From contig CM055111.1 in assembly GCA_029204225.1 (NCBI GenBank), forward strand, positions 14,691,861 through 14,755,860: 64,000 nt of DNA, read 5' to 3'. Each line of letters begins with the position of its first letter. Within the stretch, counting starts at the first letter, position 1. This stretch comes from Diphasiastrum complanatum. Taxonomy: Eukaryota; Streptophyta; Lycopodiopsida; Lycopodiales; Lycopodiaceae. The position numbers and the translations under genes were made by a program. The notes below the pieces were generated by a model. The model did not search any database. It had not been told where the DNA came from and saw only the letters and a program-made list of their open reading frames with translations. Shown piece after piece: positions 28,129 through 41,021 of this stretch.

Positions 28129-29325
28129 GCTACTCCAATTTTTCAATTTGCAGCATGTTTGGTTGATGGTTAGCTTGCATCAGGCATCTTGTCGTGGCAT
28201 GAATAGTGTTAAATCTACATTGTAGAGTTAGTTTGGGATTGATTTCGCTAGATTTGAGTGGATTTGCTTGTTTGAAATCTAATCTGATTATTAAACAGGG
28301 AAGGCTATTCAGATCACCAATCTTAAAATTCACTTGGATCTGAGATATCAGAGAAAATAACAAAAACTGGTCAAATCTACCAAATTTAGTTAAAAAGAGA
28401 CAAAAAGCGTCATCAGAGTTCAGAACTTTTTACCCTCTTTCAGGAAACCTTTGCCGAGTTTCAGACACCTTTGGTTATGTTTACAGAACCTTCAGTTTGA
28501 AGGGCGAAGATTAATTCCCAGCAGATTTCCAAAAACATTAGAAAAACCACCAAAAAAATACCAAAATTTATCAAAACCCTAAAAAATACAGAAAAAGAAC
28601 CTTCACTTGATCCAATGTGCTTAGATGTGATTCAGATCTATCTGTTGCCAGGTCGGCGAAGAATAATACCAAAAATAGAAAGGTTTTCAGAGGATCAGTT
28701 GTCATATTGTCATATTTTTGCCAAAAAAGTCACTTTTTTGCAAAATTACCAGTATTACTCTTGATCCTTCGCCAGAACCTTCGCCGATTTTCCAGAACAT
28801 TCTATTTATAAAAAAATACTATTTTTGAGTTCGACGAAGATTCATCTTGATCAGATCAAAAAAAAATTTGATATTTACCCTCGTTAGTTTACAAAAACTG
28901 TTTTTTCTTGTGTCAGAAACCTTCATCCGGTTGACCATAGTTTTATCTGTGTCAGATCTTTCATCTGAGAAGTCGACGAAGGTTATTTCCCAAGAAATTG
29001 CTAGAAAAGTGTTCAGAGAGTTTTTATTCCAAAATAGCACTGTTGAACCTTTGCCGAGACAACCTTCGCCAGTCCTATTTTTAGTTTCTGATTTTCCAGA
29101 TCAAGTCTCTGTCAAAATTTGGATCAAATCTGATATATTCTGAATTGGACTCTGAGAGATTTAACATTTTTGAGAAGTATCGATTGATCAAATTTTGGGT
29201 AGTTTTTCATCATATAGAATCCGATTCTTGAAAAGTGGAATAGAGCTAGCAGATGTAATCTGAGATAGTTTTTTTGGAAAAATCTATATCCAATCTCATT
29301 ATCGATTTGATCTAAATTTGTAAAG
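28129..29325 (+). other. Gyp-2 5' leader with CCTTCGCC-type motif cluster
   Basis: A 1.2-kb untranslated leader. About nine to eleven copies of a motif near AACCTTCGCCGA or its complement are scattered between 28445 and 29075, some in close pairs (28764-28792 and 29045-29075). No convincing ORF. Confidence 0.75.
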
Positions 29326-30595
29326 ATGGCTGCCCCTGGAGCTGCTCCTGGAGGTGCTCCACAGGAAATCAATCCAATTATTGTTAGAAGAGCACCCCGA
29401 TTGGATCTACCCAAATATAATGGATTAAAAGATCCAGTTAGATTTCTTCAGATCTATGCTGAATCCTGTGAGGTCTATGGTGAGATTTATCCTCAAGATA
29501 GATTTAAGTTGTTTCCTATGGCCTTAACAAGCGTAGCACAAGATTGGTACTATAACCAAGATGAAACTGAACGTACAGATTGGGAGGTTGTTAAACGAGC
29601 CCTTATCACACAGTTCAAACCGCGGAAGTTTATGAAAGACCCTTTCCTACTTTTAAGTAAAATTAAAATGGGAAAGTGGGAAATGGTTTGAGATTACATT
29701 GAAAGGGTGAAACGTCTTATATCTGAATGTGAGCCTGAGCTGATTAATGACAATGCCATGGTTATGTGGTTTTTGTCAGGTCTACCTAAACACATCAGAC
29801 GTGAGATGAAACGCCATAATGAGTATGCACTTTTGCAAAATGCGGACGATGCAATTCGGGAGGAGGATGAAGATTCAGATGATGAGCCGAATGTCAGTAT
29901 GTTGCCTTATACAGTAGGACAGATTACTACGACATCCATCATTATTGCATCAACGAATGCCAATGCTATTGCAGAAATGATGCTCAATGAGTTCGAGAAA
30001 CTTGGGAAGACCCAGCAGAAACAGATGGAAAAGTTGCAGTTGCAATTTGATGAGAAGATCAAAGCATTAGAAATTTTCCATGGAGAAGCGAACAAGGAAC
30101 TTGAGAAGTTTGCAAAGACTTTTCCTACCAGGGAAAATGTCTGGTGTTCTATTTGTACAGAAAATCACACAGTGAACGAGTGTCCTCAATTGAAAAAACG
30201 AATGGAAATCAGTATTTGCCATTTGTGTAATTCACCTGACCATGAGACTGCCTTTTGCAATTTCAACCCTCGGATAATTCAACAATGGTATGCCCAGATG
30301 GGATATCGAGATCCACAGTATGGAGGCAATCCAGCAGCAAGACTACGACACTCTACTCTTGGATACCCGGAACGTCTAGCTTTGCTTGCCCCACCAAAAC
30401 ACTCTGCTCCTCCTACCAATTTGATGGAACCAAAACCTTACGGAAGTGCTGAGCAATGGAGCTACGGTAATGATCAAGAAGGTGGATCTTCATAACAGTA
30501 TGCCATTTATGCTGCCGCTCAACAACAAGCCTCGAGAAATTGGGCCAGAGCACCACTTGGATGCTTTTCATGTGGAGAAAATCACAGAGTTGCGT
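29326..30595 (+). mobile_element. Gyp-2 gag, broken, fused to copia at its 3' end
   Basis: It starts MAAPGAAPGGAPQ and continues into the retrotransposon gag (capsid) domain (LPKYNGLKDPVRFLQ...AQDWYY), then a coiled stretch and zinc knuckles: CSICTENHTVNEC, CHLCNSPDHETAFC and the start of a further one (CFSCGENH) near 30567-30590. About one or two breaks. The reading ends abruptly at about 30595, where copia RT sequence takes over. Protease and pol of the same family are at 56739-59833 on the other strand. Confidence 0.92.
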
Positions 30596-30596
30596 A

Positions 30597-31330
30597 GTGA
30601 TGGGAAGATCATTATTTTGGTTTTATATGTTGATGATATAATTCTCACAGGAAATGATCTTGATGGCATTAGAGATGTAAAAATTTTCTCGTCTAGTTAA
30701 TTTAAGATGGTAGATTTAGGACTTCTAAAAGTTATACTTGGAATAGGAGTCACTAGAAGTAATGATTTTACTTTCATATGTCAATGTAAGTATGCTAGAT
30801 CCATCTTAGAAAAGTTTTGCATGAAAGATTGTAAAGCAGTTGAAACTCCCTTGAAACTAAGTGTAAAAGTTTTCAAGAAAAGTGATGAAGCATCCTTTGA
30901 GGACATAACTACCTATAGAAAGCTTATTGGTTCTTTGATCTACTTGAACATCACTAGACCAGATCTTAGCTTTTGTGTTGGCAAATTGAGTCAATACATG
31001 CAAAGTCCACTAATATGTCATTGGAAAAGTGCCAAAAGAGTGTTAAGATATATCTCGGCTACAAGAAACTTTGGCATTGTTTATCAAGGGACTAATATTT
31101 GTCTGAGATCATACTCGGACTCATATTTTGTAGGTGACAAAGTGGATAGAAGATCCACAAGTGCCTTTGCTACATTCTTATGTGGAGGAGTTATATCTTG
31201 GCTTTCCAAAAAACAAGATACCATCTCTCTTTCATCAGCAGAATCCGAGTACAAAGCTATGACAATAACAACAAAGGAGATCCTATGGCTAAGAAGACTT
31301 TGGAGGAGCTTAATGTGATCCAGGCTGAAG
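30597..31330 (+). mobile_element. Copia E: C-terminal RT and RNase H (broken)
   Basis: The reading opens at SDGKIIILVLYVDDIILTG, the YVDD catalytic box of copia RT, and continues through the thumb (SPLICHWKSAKRVLRYI) into RNase H (SAESEYKAMT). The N-terminal half of RT is absent here; a copia RT N-terminal fragment of suitable type lies at 59834-60037. One or two breaks within this piece. Confidence 0.9.
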
Positions 31331-31332
31331 AT

Positions 31333-31522
31333 ATTCCATGCATTTATTGTGAAATCAAGGGTTGACCGGTCAAACGTGACACATCACATGCTCACTGAGA
31401 CACTTGGTCCAGTGTATGAGAAATTCCATGCATTTATTGTGAAATCAAGCAGCCCACAATCCAAGTGTTGACCAGTCAAATGTGACACATCACATGCTCA
31501 CTGAGACAGTTGGTCTAGTGTA
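31333..31522. repeat. Imperfect tandem duplication (about 84-100 bp units)
   Basis: 31333-31416 and 31422-31522 share the start attccatgcatttattgtga and the end gctcactgagaca.ttggtc.agtgta; the second unit has about 17 extra bases in the middle. It lies between the RNase H of copia E and its LTR. Confidence 0.85.
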
Positions 31523-32321
31523 AAGTTAATATTAGCACTTGGAGTTGTAGATATATGTATGTTAGATTTACCAAGCTAGAATTTGAAAATGCACTTGTCC
31601 TTTAGAATAGTCATGTAGGTTTTACATATCATTTTATTTGAGATCTAGTGGCTAAAATGGCCAAAATCTAGTTTTCTAGCTAAATGCCACTTGGCATCAT
31701 ATTATTGGTAAAAAAAAGTTATTTCACATGGGTAGGAGTGATCTCACATGTGTGTAAACCTACTCACACGTGTGAAAACATTAGTATTAGGTGAGATTCC
31801 ACTTGTAGTAGATATTTGTGCAAGTCCCTATAAATTAGGAAAATTGCCTCAAATCAAGGGGGAGGTGACTATAAGTTAGGAATCTTGGACTATGTGCCAT
31901 ATTGATGATTATTGGTGGATCCTATGATGACTAGGCACTCTCACACGTGCCAAATCAACTCAGTACTAGCAGCTCTTGTGTATATATAGAGCCTCATTTG
32001 GCCATAATCAACACGCAAGTGAAATCTTTGTTTTGGAGCATTTCTTGAGTAATTTCACTATTTGTCTTGTGATTTTATGCTTCTATTGGATTCTAATCTG
32101 TGTACTTCATTCTCTGTCGGTAGTCGTACTCTGACAGGTTTTCACACGTGTGAAACCAGCAAGTCATAGTTTTAATTATAATTAATTGTTCTTGTTAGAT
32201 TTGTTGATGTAGAATTGATCTAATCTTGTGTAGATTGGTAGATCAATCTAATCTAACACCCAATCACTCTTGTGGATCTGATTTGGATCCATTCTTGGTC
32301 CTCATTTTCTGTATTTTCACA
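31510..32321 (+). repeat. Copia E 3' LTR (5' edge uncertain)
   Basis: The right edge is clear: it ends TTTTCACA at 32321 and its last ~80 bp align with the end of the copia A LTR (ccaatcactcttgtggatct...tggtcct). A TATA box (gtatatatagagcc) lies near 31979. Several cacacgtgtg-type palindromes occur (31771, 31950, 32142). The left edge could lie anywhere between about 31510 and 31870. Confidence 0.65.
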
Positions 32322-33219
<898 letters not shown>

Positions 33220-33690
33220 CTCCCTCTTCAACTAGCTTTAGCATAGACATTGAAAACACTCCAAGTGAGGTCATATGCTTTATGAACAAGCCTTTTACCA
33301 ATGTTGTGGTGAAGATATCAGCGCCACACTCTCTTGAGGAGACATGTTGAAGCTCCACCTCCTTTGCCATGACTTGCTCCCTCACAAAGTGATATGCCAT
33401 CTCAATATGCTTGCTCCTAGCATGAAATATAGGATTGCTTGCCAACTTTTGGGTTGATAGGTTGTCACAAAAGATGATTGGTCACTCTGAAAAATCTAGC
33501 AAGTGAATATCCGACTTGATCATCCTCTTGATCCATACCATCTCTTTTGTGCAATGAGTAAGGGCTTTGTACACAGCCTCACTAGATGACAATGAGATAG
33601 TGGCTTGTTTCTTCGACATCCATGATATAGCTCCATCACCTTCTTGTAGCACTCACTTGCAAAGTGTCATTTGATGCCACAATAGAAGCT
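33220..33690 (-). mobile_element. Copia D: RNase H joined to a gag scrap (internally deleted)
   Basis: On the minus strand a scrap of gag zinc knuckle (33640-33690) is followed directly by RNase H (SSSEA..., then HARSKHIEMAYHFVREQV) and the 3' end of pol (about 33215-33632). Protease, integrase and most of RT are missing. Fossil. Confidence 0.8.
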
Positions 33691-35780
33691 CTATGGTGTA
33701 TTTTATCAAGAAGAAATCAGAAGCTTTTAGTTGCTTCAAAATCTTCAAGGAGCGTGCAGAAAAAGAGACTGGGAGAATGACCAAAGCCCTGAGTCTGACA
33801 ACGGTGGAGAGTACATCTCTACCGAATTTAAGGAGTACTGCCAAAGCCAAGACATTGAGCAACAATTTATCACTCCTTATTCTCCTCAATCAAATGGCTT
33901 GGCCGAGAGAAAGAACTATACCCTAGTTGAATCAACTAAAAGTATGCTGGCACATGCATCACTGCCCAAGAGCTTCTAGGCCAAGGCTATCTCCACTGTA
34001 GCTTATGTCTAGAACAGATGTTCAACCAAGGCCCTCTCAGGCAGAACACTCCATGAGATGTGGACAAGCTCTAAGCCTTCTGTGAAGAACCTACAAGTGT
34101 TCGGATGCATCGCCTAAGCGCAGATCCCGAAAGAGACGAGGAAAAAATTTGACTTTCAAGGTCTCAAAACCATCCAACCTGAGTCTACCTATCTTTTGAT
34201 ACAAGAACCGACAATGGTCGAAGAGGCACTTAGCCAACCAGACTCTGAACTCTGCAGAGAAGCCATGGACAGATAATATTTCTCTCTGATCAAGAACCAA
34301 ACATAGTCATTAGGCGAAGCTCTTCTTGGGGGTGGCTACAATATCATCGATTGCAAACGGATCTTTAAGATCAAGTACAATGTCAATGGAACGATTGATA
34401 GAAGGAAGGCAAGACTGGTAGCATGAAGATTTATTCAGATTTCCAATATTGACTATAGTGAGACTTGCAGTCCAGTAGTCAAGCATTTATCGATCTGAGC
34501 CCTCCTATCATATGTTGTAGCAGCCGACCTTGAAGTGCATCAACTTGATGTGCAAATAGCTTATCTGGATAAAGTTATAGAAGAAGATAGCTACATGATC
34601 CAGCCCGAAGGATATATTCTGGAAGGTATGAAGAATCATGTATGTAAGCTCCATAAGGCACTTTATGGCTTGAAACAATATGCCAGAGCTTGGTTTCAGA
34701 GGATCAACACATTCTTCATCGAACAAGGTTTTCAACCAAGCACTGATGATTGCAACATCTATTCCAAGTCAGTGCAACAATCCTTCATTATCATTTTTCA
34801 GCACCAATACCAATTTGGTTAAGGATGCTAAACAGATATTGTTTTTTGAGTTTGACATGACTGATCTAGGTGAAGCTCACTTTTTTCTTGGCATTCAAAT
34901 CCACCGTGACAGAGCGAGAAGACTAATTTATATTACTCAACAAAGTTATCTTCACAATGTTCTTGACAGATATAATATGATGAATTGTAAGTTAGCTCAC
35001 TCACCGATGGATCCAGGCCTACGTTTGTCAAGGGACCAATGTCCTCAGACCAAGCAGGAAGAGGAGCAGATGAGAGAGTATCCTTATCGATTGATACTTG
35101 GATCTCTCATGTACACAATGGTTTGTACAAGACCTGACATCTCTTTTGTAGTTTGCTCACTCAGCCAATTTATGGCTAATATTGGCATTACCCACTGGAA
35201 GTCTCTCATAAGAGTCATGAGGTATATTTGAGCTACCATGGACCAGTGCATCTGCTATGGAGAAGTCAACAACGACATTCTTCATCAACTCAGTGGATAT
35301 TCTGATGCAAGCTGGGGAGGAGATGTAGACAATCATAAGTCCACATCTGGATTTACATTCTTCTTCAATGATGGTCCTATCTCATGGAACAGTCGTAAGC
35401 AAACCTCAATCGCTCTTTCATCTATAGAAGCAGAATACATTGTTGCTTCTCAATCTATTAAAGGAGCATTTTGGTTGAGAAATTTACTGTCAGACATTAG
35501 TTTGAATCAGTGCAGCCCTACTATCATATTATGTCATAATCAGAGTGCTATTGTCTTATCGACCAACCCTAGATTTCACTCTAGGAGTAAGCACATTGAG
35601 ATTCGATGTCACTATATTAGGGGCAAGGTTCTCAACAAAGAGGTAAGCTTAACGTATTGTAGAACACAGGACATGGTTGCAAATATATTTACAAAGCATT
35701 AAGTGTTAATGCGCATAACAAATTTTGTGCATTGCTTAGTCTGAAGATCAAGGCATTCAGGGATCCAGATTAAGAGGGGG
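33691..35780 (+). mobile_element. Copia J: integrase fragment, RT and RNase H (heavily broken)
   Basis: Integrase core remnant (SDNGGEYIS, then PYSPQSNGLAERKN) at about 33785-33979, RT N-terminal half (HQLDVQIAYLD, LYGLKQYARAW) at about 34535-34800, RT C-terminal half (MTDLGEAHFFLGIQI) and RNase H (SGYSDASWGGD, SSIEAEY, SKHIEI) to 35702. The lineage differs from copia A-E (Tork-like by sequence flavour, an inference). About ten breaks. It ends in a polypurine tract (taagaggggg). Confidence 0.9.
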
Positions 35781-36490
35781 TGTTGGATTTATTTTCTCTA
35801 TTCTCCTAAATCCTATGTTAATCTGCCTCCATTCAATGCTACTGCATTTCTACTCATGTTGTCGCATAGTCTGCATAAATACAAGCAAACTTGAATAGGC
35901 AAAAAATGTGAAAAATGCGACACTGCATTTTTACATGTAAAATTAGACAGGCGAAAAATGCGACACTTGTTGTTATAAGGGCAAAAGTTGCCTTTAGGTA
36001 AGGACAAGGCTGAAGGCCGAAGGGTGTCGCAATTTTTGCATTTTCACTAGCGTCAATTCTAGTGAAGCCTGATGTTGCGGCCTCGTCACGCTCGTTCTAT
36101 GCACTGTGCAATCAGATTTGACAATGACGACAGCCACCCACGATCTCCTACAGATAGCACAATCACTTTTGTATATTCTTCATCTGCACATATGTAACAT
36201 TTGTATATATATTGAATACCTTTCAAGGATTCATCACATATATAGAGAACGAAGCATGATTTGTAACATGTGAGATAGACATTGTAGATGCTTTCACACA
36301 TCGATTCTTTCTTTCAAACAGATTGTTAGCAATAGGTTCATAACCCTCATAGATTGTGATTAGCTTTGTGAAGCAAATAGTTACATCCACTATTGTTTTG
36401 TGCTTACCTACATTATTGACTTGTATATTTTGTTATACTTGATCTGATTACAGCTCTGTTTGGTTCTGCGTTCAGATTTGTGTCAATACT
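35781..36490 (+). repeat. Copia J 3' LTR (right edge uncertain)
   Basis: It begins TGTTGGATTTATT directly after the polypurine tract. Its length is typical and a TATA-like tgtatatattgaa occurs near 36200. The end is placed at about 36490 by the last plausible CA; no second copy is present to confirm it. Confidence 0.65.
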
Positions 36491-36541
36491 GCCATGCTTT
36501 TCCATGTTCTGTCTGACTATCTAATTGATTTGTCTAGTTAT

Positions 36542-37456
36542 CTACTCACCGCTTCTACTACCACCATGCATTAGAAGCTTTAAAATTATTATGTTTTTAT
36601 GTTCGCCTACTAAGTCACCAGTAGTCCACGCACCTAGAGAATTGAAGGGGTTGATCAATCCTCCTCTCCCCAATTTCTCCGACATCTTCTTCTTGTAGCA
36701 CTCACTTGCAAAGTGTCCTTTCATGCCACAATAGAAGCACTTGAGCTTTGACCTATCTTTCTTTTTGTCATTTGAAGAAGCCTCCCCTTGATCTTGCTTT
36801 TTGCCCTTGAATTTGCCCTTGATGAACATAGCCTCCTCTCCAACTTGCGATGTTGATGTAGATTTGTGAATTTTTTGATTTTCGGACAATGATTGATTGT
36901 ACTAATCAATCTTCAAGAGGTGTTGATTGCCAAATCAAGTGATCTAACAAGTTCTATTGATTAGATCAAGATCTAGATGTAGATGCTTAACTATTTAGCA
37001 AGATCAACACGTGTAAACATCAATAAACATCATGAGCGGCCTCACACATGTGGATCCGAATATAACATTTTATGAGCATTCTACACACAAAATTGCAAGA
37101 TATCACCAATATAGTGCACCAATGGATAGATAACCCAAAGAGAACGATGTATAGACATGAAATGAGATAAGAGATAGAGAAATTTTCTCTTCCCATAGCA
37201 GGTCCAGACCTAATTTCAAGCTTTGGTTTCTTTCCATAATGAAAAACCCTACTATTTTTGTGACTAGATTCAATGTCTCTACTACGCAAATTGAATCTAC
37301 CAGAAACTCGTGTAAACTTTTCAAAAGTGTTTATTCAAATGCTTTTAGACTAATATAACTCTGAAAAGCCAAACTCTAAGTCTAATATGAAATTGGCCTC
37401 AATTGCCAAATAAACAAATGTAGCAAATTTGACTAAACTAGTTGAAATCTTTCACA
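36542..37456 (-). mobile_element. Copia K: LTR and gag C-terminus fragment
   Basis: The right part (about 37020-37456) is a copia C-family LTR, starting on the minus strand at 37456 (TGTGAAAG). At 36889-36640 comes a gag C-terminus with the knuckle CFYCGMKGHFASEC, close to that of copia C. The primer site, leader and gag N-terminus are missing, so the copy is internally deleted. Confidence 0.8.
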
Positions 37457-38570
37457 GAATCTGCCATTTTCAATTAAATAAGTAAATAAATAAATAATGT
37501 GGTGATTGGAGGTTAGGATTTTTAGTTTGGCAATAGTTTAGGTATATGTTTATATCTATCAGGTGTCTAGTGCATATCTACAATGTGCAAAGTATCCATA
37601 TGGGTCTTTATCATACCCATATGGTAAAAGTATGTACAAAGTCTTTATCAAACTATTTATAATATATCAAATTTTCATATTGCAATCTCCATGATGTCAA
37701 AATACCAAAATTTTCAAATCCATGTATATCAATACATGTTGGTACCTACATAATTCATAGCATTCCTTCTCAATTGTGAGGCTAATCTAGCAAAAACTAT
37801 AATTCTGGGATGAGTTGGGGGCACTCTCTCTCCTTTCCCTATGGAACTCAGGGGATGTCTCTCTCTCTTTCTCAATGTAGCTAATTTTTGCATTTTCTTA
37901 GATTCTTCGTTCTTTCAACTTTGAAAGCTAGCCAATTTCAAATTCCAGTTTAGAAATGGTAATGCTCACTCTCTTTTCTTTTTTTGGATATGGGAGGATA
38001 TGTTTCTCTTTCTTAATGTAGGTAATGTTTTTTAATCCCTCTTGCTCTTTCAACTTTGAAAGCAAGGCCAAATTATGCACGAGTCAAAAAGTGGACTATA
38101 AATTTTCCAATCCAAACTTATCTAAGACAACGATCAGTTTAATGGAAATTGATGAAAATGATGAAAAGAACTGATGTGTGCTCACTTTGGCATATCCCAC
38201 GAGTTGAGTACCCTCTCAGACTCTCTGATTGCCTAAAACTTTTCCAGAACAAATCAAATTGATTTAGAAACGTGGACAACACATTCTACTCTTCAATACC
38301 TATCCAACAAGCTATAGAACATCAAATTTGGATCAAATCTAGAAAAGTAGCACTCAATTAATGAGGGATGATTTCACACGTGTGAGCTCTTTGTTCGTAC
38401 AGGGCTCTGTTGGAGCAAATCAAGCTCGTTTTGATCTACTTATGTTCCACAAATATCTTGTCTCTCAACGAGTTTGAATCTCTCTCCCAAATCCAAGTTC
38501 CTGCAAGCAAAAGCACTGAAAATCTGATGTATGCACCCTCACCTCTTCAAAGCATGAAGCTTTGATACCA
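37457..38570 (-). mobile_element. Leader and primer site of a copia F-type element
   Basis: Immediately left of the LTR at 38571 is a tRNA-Met-type primer site (minus strand tggtatcaaagc, about 38559-38572, overlapping the LTR edge by the usual CA/TG). The following ~1.1 kb is leader-like and has no ORF. So the LTR at 38571-39593 is followed by a second element's start. Confidence 0.65.
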
Positions 38571-39593
38571 TGTGAAGTTTTTAGCATGTGTGAACTTCAC
38601 CACACACCCTACAGGATCTTACTGAGGTGTTGTGATTGCAAAAGATTGATCAAAGTACAATATACTTGAAAAATCTATGACAAGAGCACAATGACATACA
38701 TCTAATGAAAAAATCTAACTCTTCACTATGAGAAATGAATGTCAGAAATAATTCTAAGTGTTCAGTATGGGAAAAAGAGGCTGCTCTCGAGTAGAGAGAG
38801 AAAATCAAGCATAGAAAACTCAGATAGAGAGAGAATGAGTCTAAAACACCAAAATCTCAATATTCACAATATGGCATGTGAAGTTTTTAGCACGTGTGAA
38901 CTTCACCACACACCCTACAGGATCTTACTGAGGTGTTGTGATTGCACAAGATTGATCAAAGAATAGTATGCTTGAAAAATCTAAGGCAAGAGCACAATGG
39001 CATACATCAGTTGAAAAAATCTAACTCTTCACTATGAGAAATGAATGTCAGAAATAATTTTAAGTGTTCAGTATGGGAAAAAGAGGCTGCTCTCGAGTAG
39101 AGAGAGAAAATCAAGCATATTAAACTCGGATAGAGAGAGAATGAGTCCAAAACACCAAAATCTCAATATTCACAATGTGGCAAAACATGCCCAGCTTTTC
39201 CTACATGAGAGAGACTCGAATTCCTACAGTGGAGTTGCATGGAAAGTCCACTTAATTGAACTAATTTACCGACCAGAGATCCACATGTGTAACTGCATGC
39301 ATGTATGTTGCATGTACTGCATGTCAACTCATAAAACTGCCTAGACATGTGTAGATCACTGAAACTACTTTGCATGTTGCATGTGGCTTGCATGCATACA
39401 GTAAGACTTTGCATGCTATCTAAACATTTGCATGTCATCATAATTGAACCTATCTAACTCAAATCCGAGCTACACTAGAAGGATATGTGCTCAATTCACA
39501 CTCCTTTTATATACAACATGAATTTTAGTGGAAATCACCATGGACATGGCCCCAAACTCGAGATATGAAGATAATATTTTAATAATCTTCACA
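38571..39593 (-). repeat. Copia F LTR with internal 306-bp tandem duplication
   Basis: Starts TGTGAAG (+ strand, 38571) and ends CTTCACA at 39593. Copy 1 (38571-38876) and copy 2 (38877-39182) of a 306-bp unit are nearly identical. The other end (about 39290-39440) carries a cluster of TGCATG motifs. It is flanked by the pol end and polypurine tract on one side and a primer site on the other. Confidence 0.85.
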
Positions 39594-40910
39594 CTCTTCC
39601 TTAAAATTTATGTTCCCATCAACATAGACTTTGAAATTAGGCCAAGGTTAGACCTCATCTTCATAAACACATTTTTGAGTAGAGGTTTGGTGAGAAGATC
39701 TGCAACACAATCTGAAGATGAAACATGCTCCAATGAGATCTCTCTCCCAATCACTTTTTCTCTTAAAAAATAATGAGCCACTTCAATATGCTTGCTCCTT
39801 GCATAAAAGACTGGATTATTTGCAAGAGCCTGAGTAGAAATGTTATCATTCTTGATAATTGGTAAATCTTCATATGCATAACACTTTAGCTCCAAAAGTA
39901 GCCTTTTGATCCATAAAACCTCCTTTGTTGTGGTTGTAAGAGATTTGTACTCAACTTCATAGGATGATAAGGAAATAATTGCCTACTTCTTTGATAGCCA
40001 AGAAACCAAGTTTCCTCCAAGAAATATAGTCTAATCACTTGTGGATTTCCTATCCAACCTGTCTCCTGCAAAATTTGAATCTGAAAAGGCAATCAAAGTC
40101 AGATCTTCTCCTTTGTATATGTACCTCAAGACTCTTTTAGCCAACTTCCAATGATATAACTTTGGATCCTACATGTGTTGACTTAGCTTATGAACACAAA
40201 AGCTTAGATCAGGCCTAGTCACTGTTAACCAAATAAGTGAGCCAATAAGACTCCTATAAAGAGTGATGTCCTCAAAGGATTTTTCATCATCTTTAATAGG
40301 AACTTTTACAGTGTGCTCCATAGGTGTATCTATGCCTTTACAGTTTTCCATATGGAATTTTCTGAGCATGGAAAGTGCATATCTACTTTGGCATATAAAT
40401 ATATGACCTTTCCAAAAATCTATTTCAAGGCCTAGAATATAGTGAAGAACTCCTAAGTCATGCATCTTAAACTCAGTACCAAGTGCATGCTTAGTTTCTT
40501 CAACTAACTTCTCATTGTTTCCACAAAGAATGATATCATCTACATAGATGAGAAGAATAATTACAAAGTTATCTACAAACTTATAATATAGAGAAGGGTC
40601 ATATTCACTTAGACAAAATCCAAGTGATATGAGATAGAAATTGAGCCTTGCATACCAAGACCTTGGTGCCTGTTTCAGTTCATACAGACTTTTGAACAAA
40701 AGACAAACTTTTGATTCATCACCTTCCTTCACAAAACCTGGAGGCTGCTCCATATAAATCTCCTCCTCAAGGTAACCATTGAGAAATGCATTAGAAACAT
40801 CAAGCTGGAACATACTCCATTTGTGAAAACATGCAAGAGAGATGAGTATTCAAATTGTTACCATATTCGCAACTGGTGCAAAGGTGTCTTCAAATATATG
40901 CCAAGAGACT
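39594..40910 (-). mobile_element. Copia F: RT and RNase H (few breaks)
   Basis: Minus strand: RT N-terminus (TFAPVANMVTI near 40910, then FQLDVSNAFLNGYLEEEIY), the YVDD box (LIYVDDIILCG), the thumb, and RNase H to 39608 (HARSKHIEVAHYFL..., DLLTKPLLKNVF). Gag, protease and integrase are absent; the piece ends at about 40910. About three to four breaks. Confidence 0.9.
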
Positions 40911-41021
40911 AGCCATGGACAACTATTGAGTAGAAACATTTAGAATGAGCATATTGATTAGAAACTTATAGAAAGGCACGTGATTTGTATTTCCATAATC
41001 TACAAAATTCACCAATAAGGA

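Noticed and set aside
30446-30700. A natural gag-RT fusion protein at the gypsy/copia joint
   Set aside because: The two parts come from different superfamilies and the joint has a reciprocal partner at 59833, so it is a rearrangement scar.
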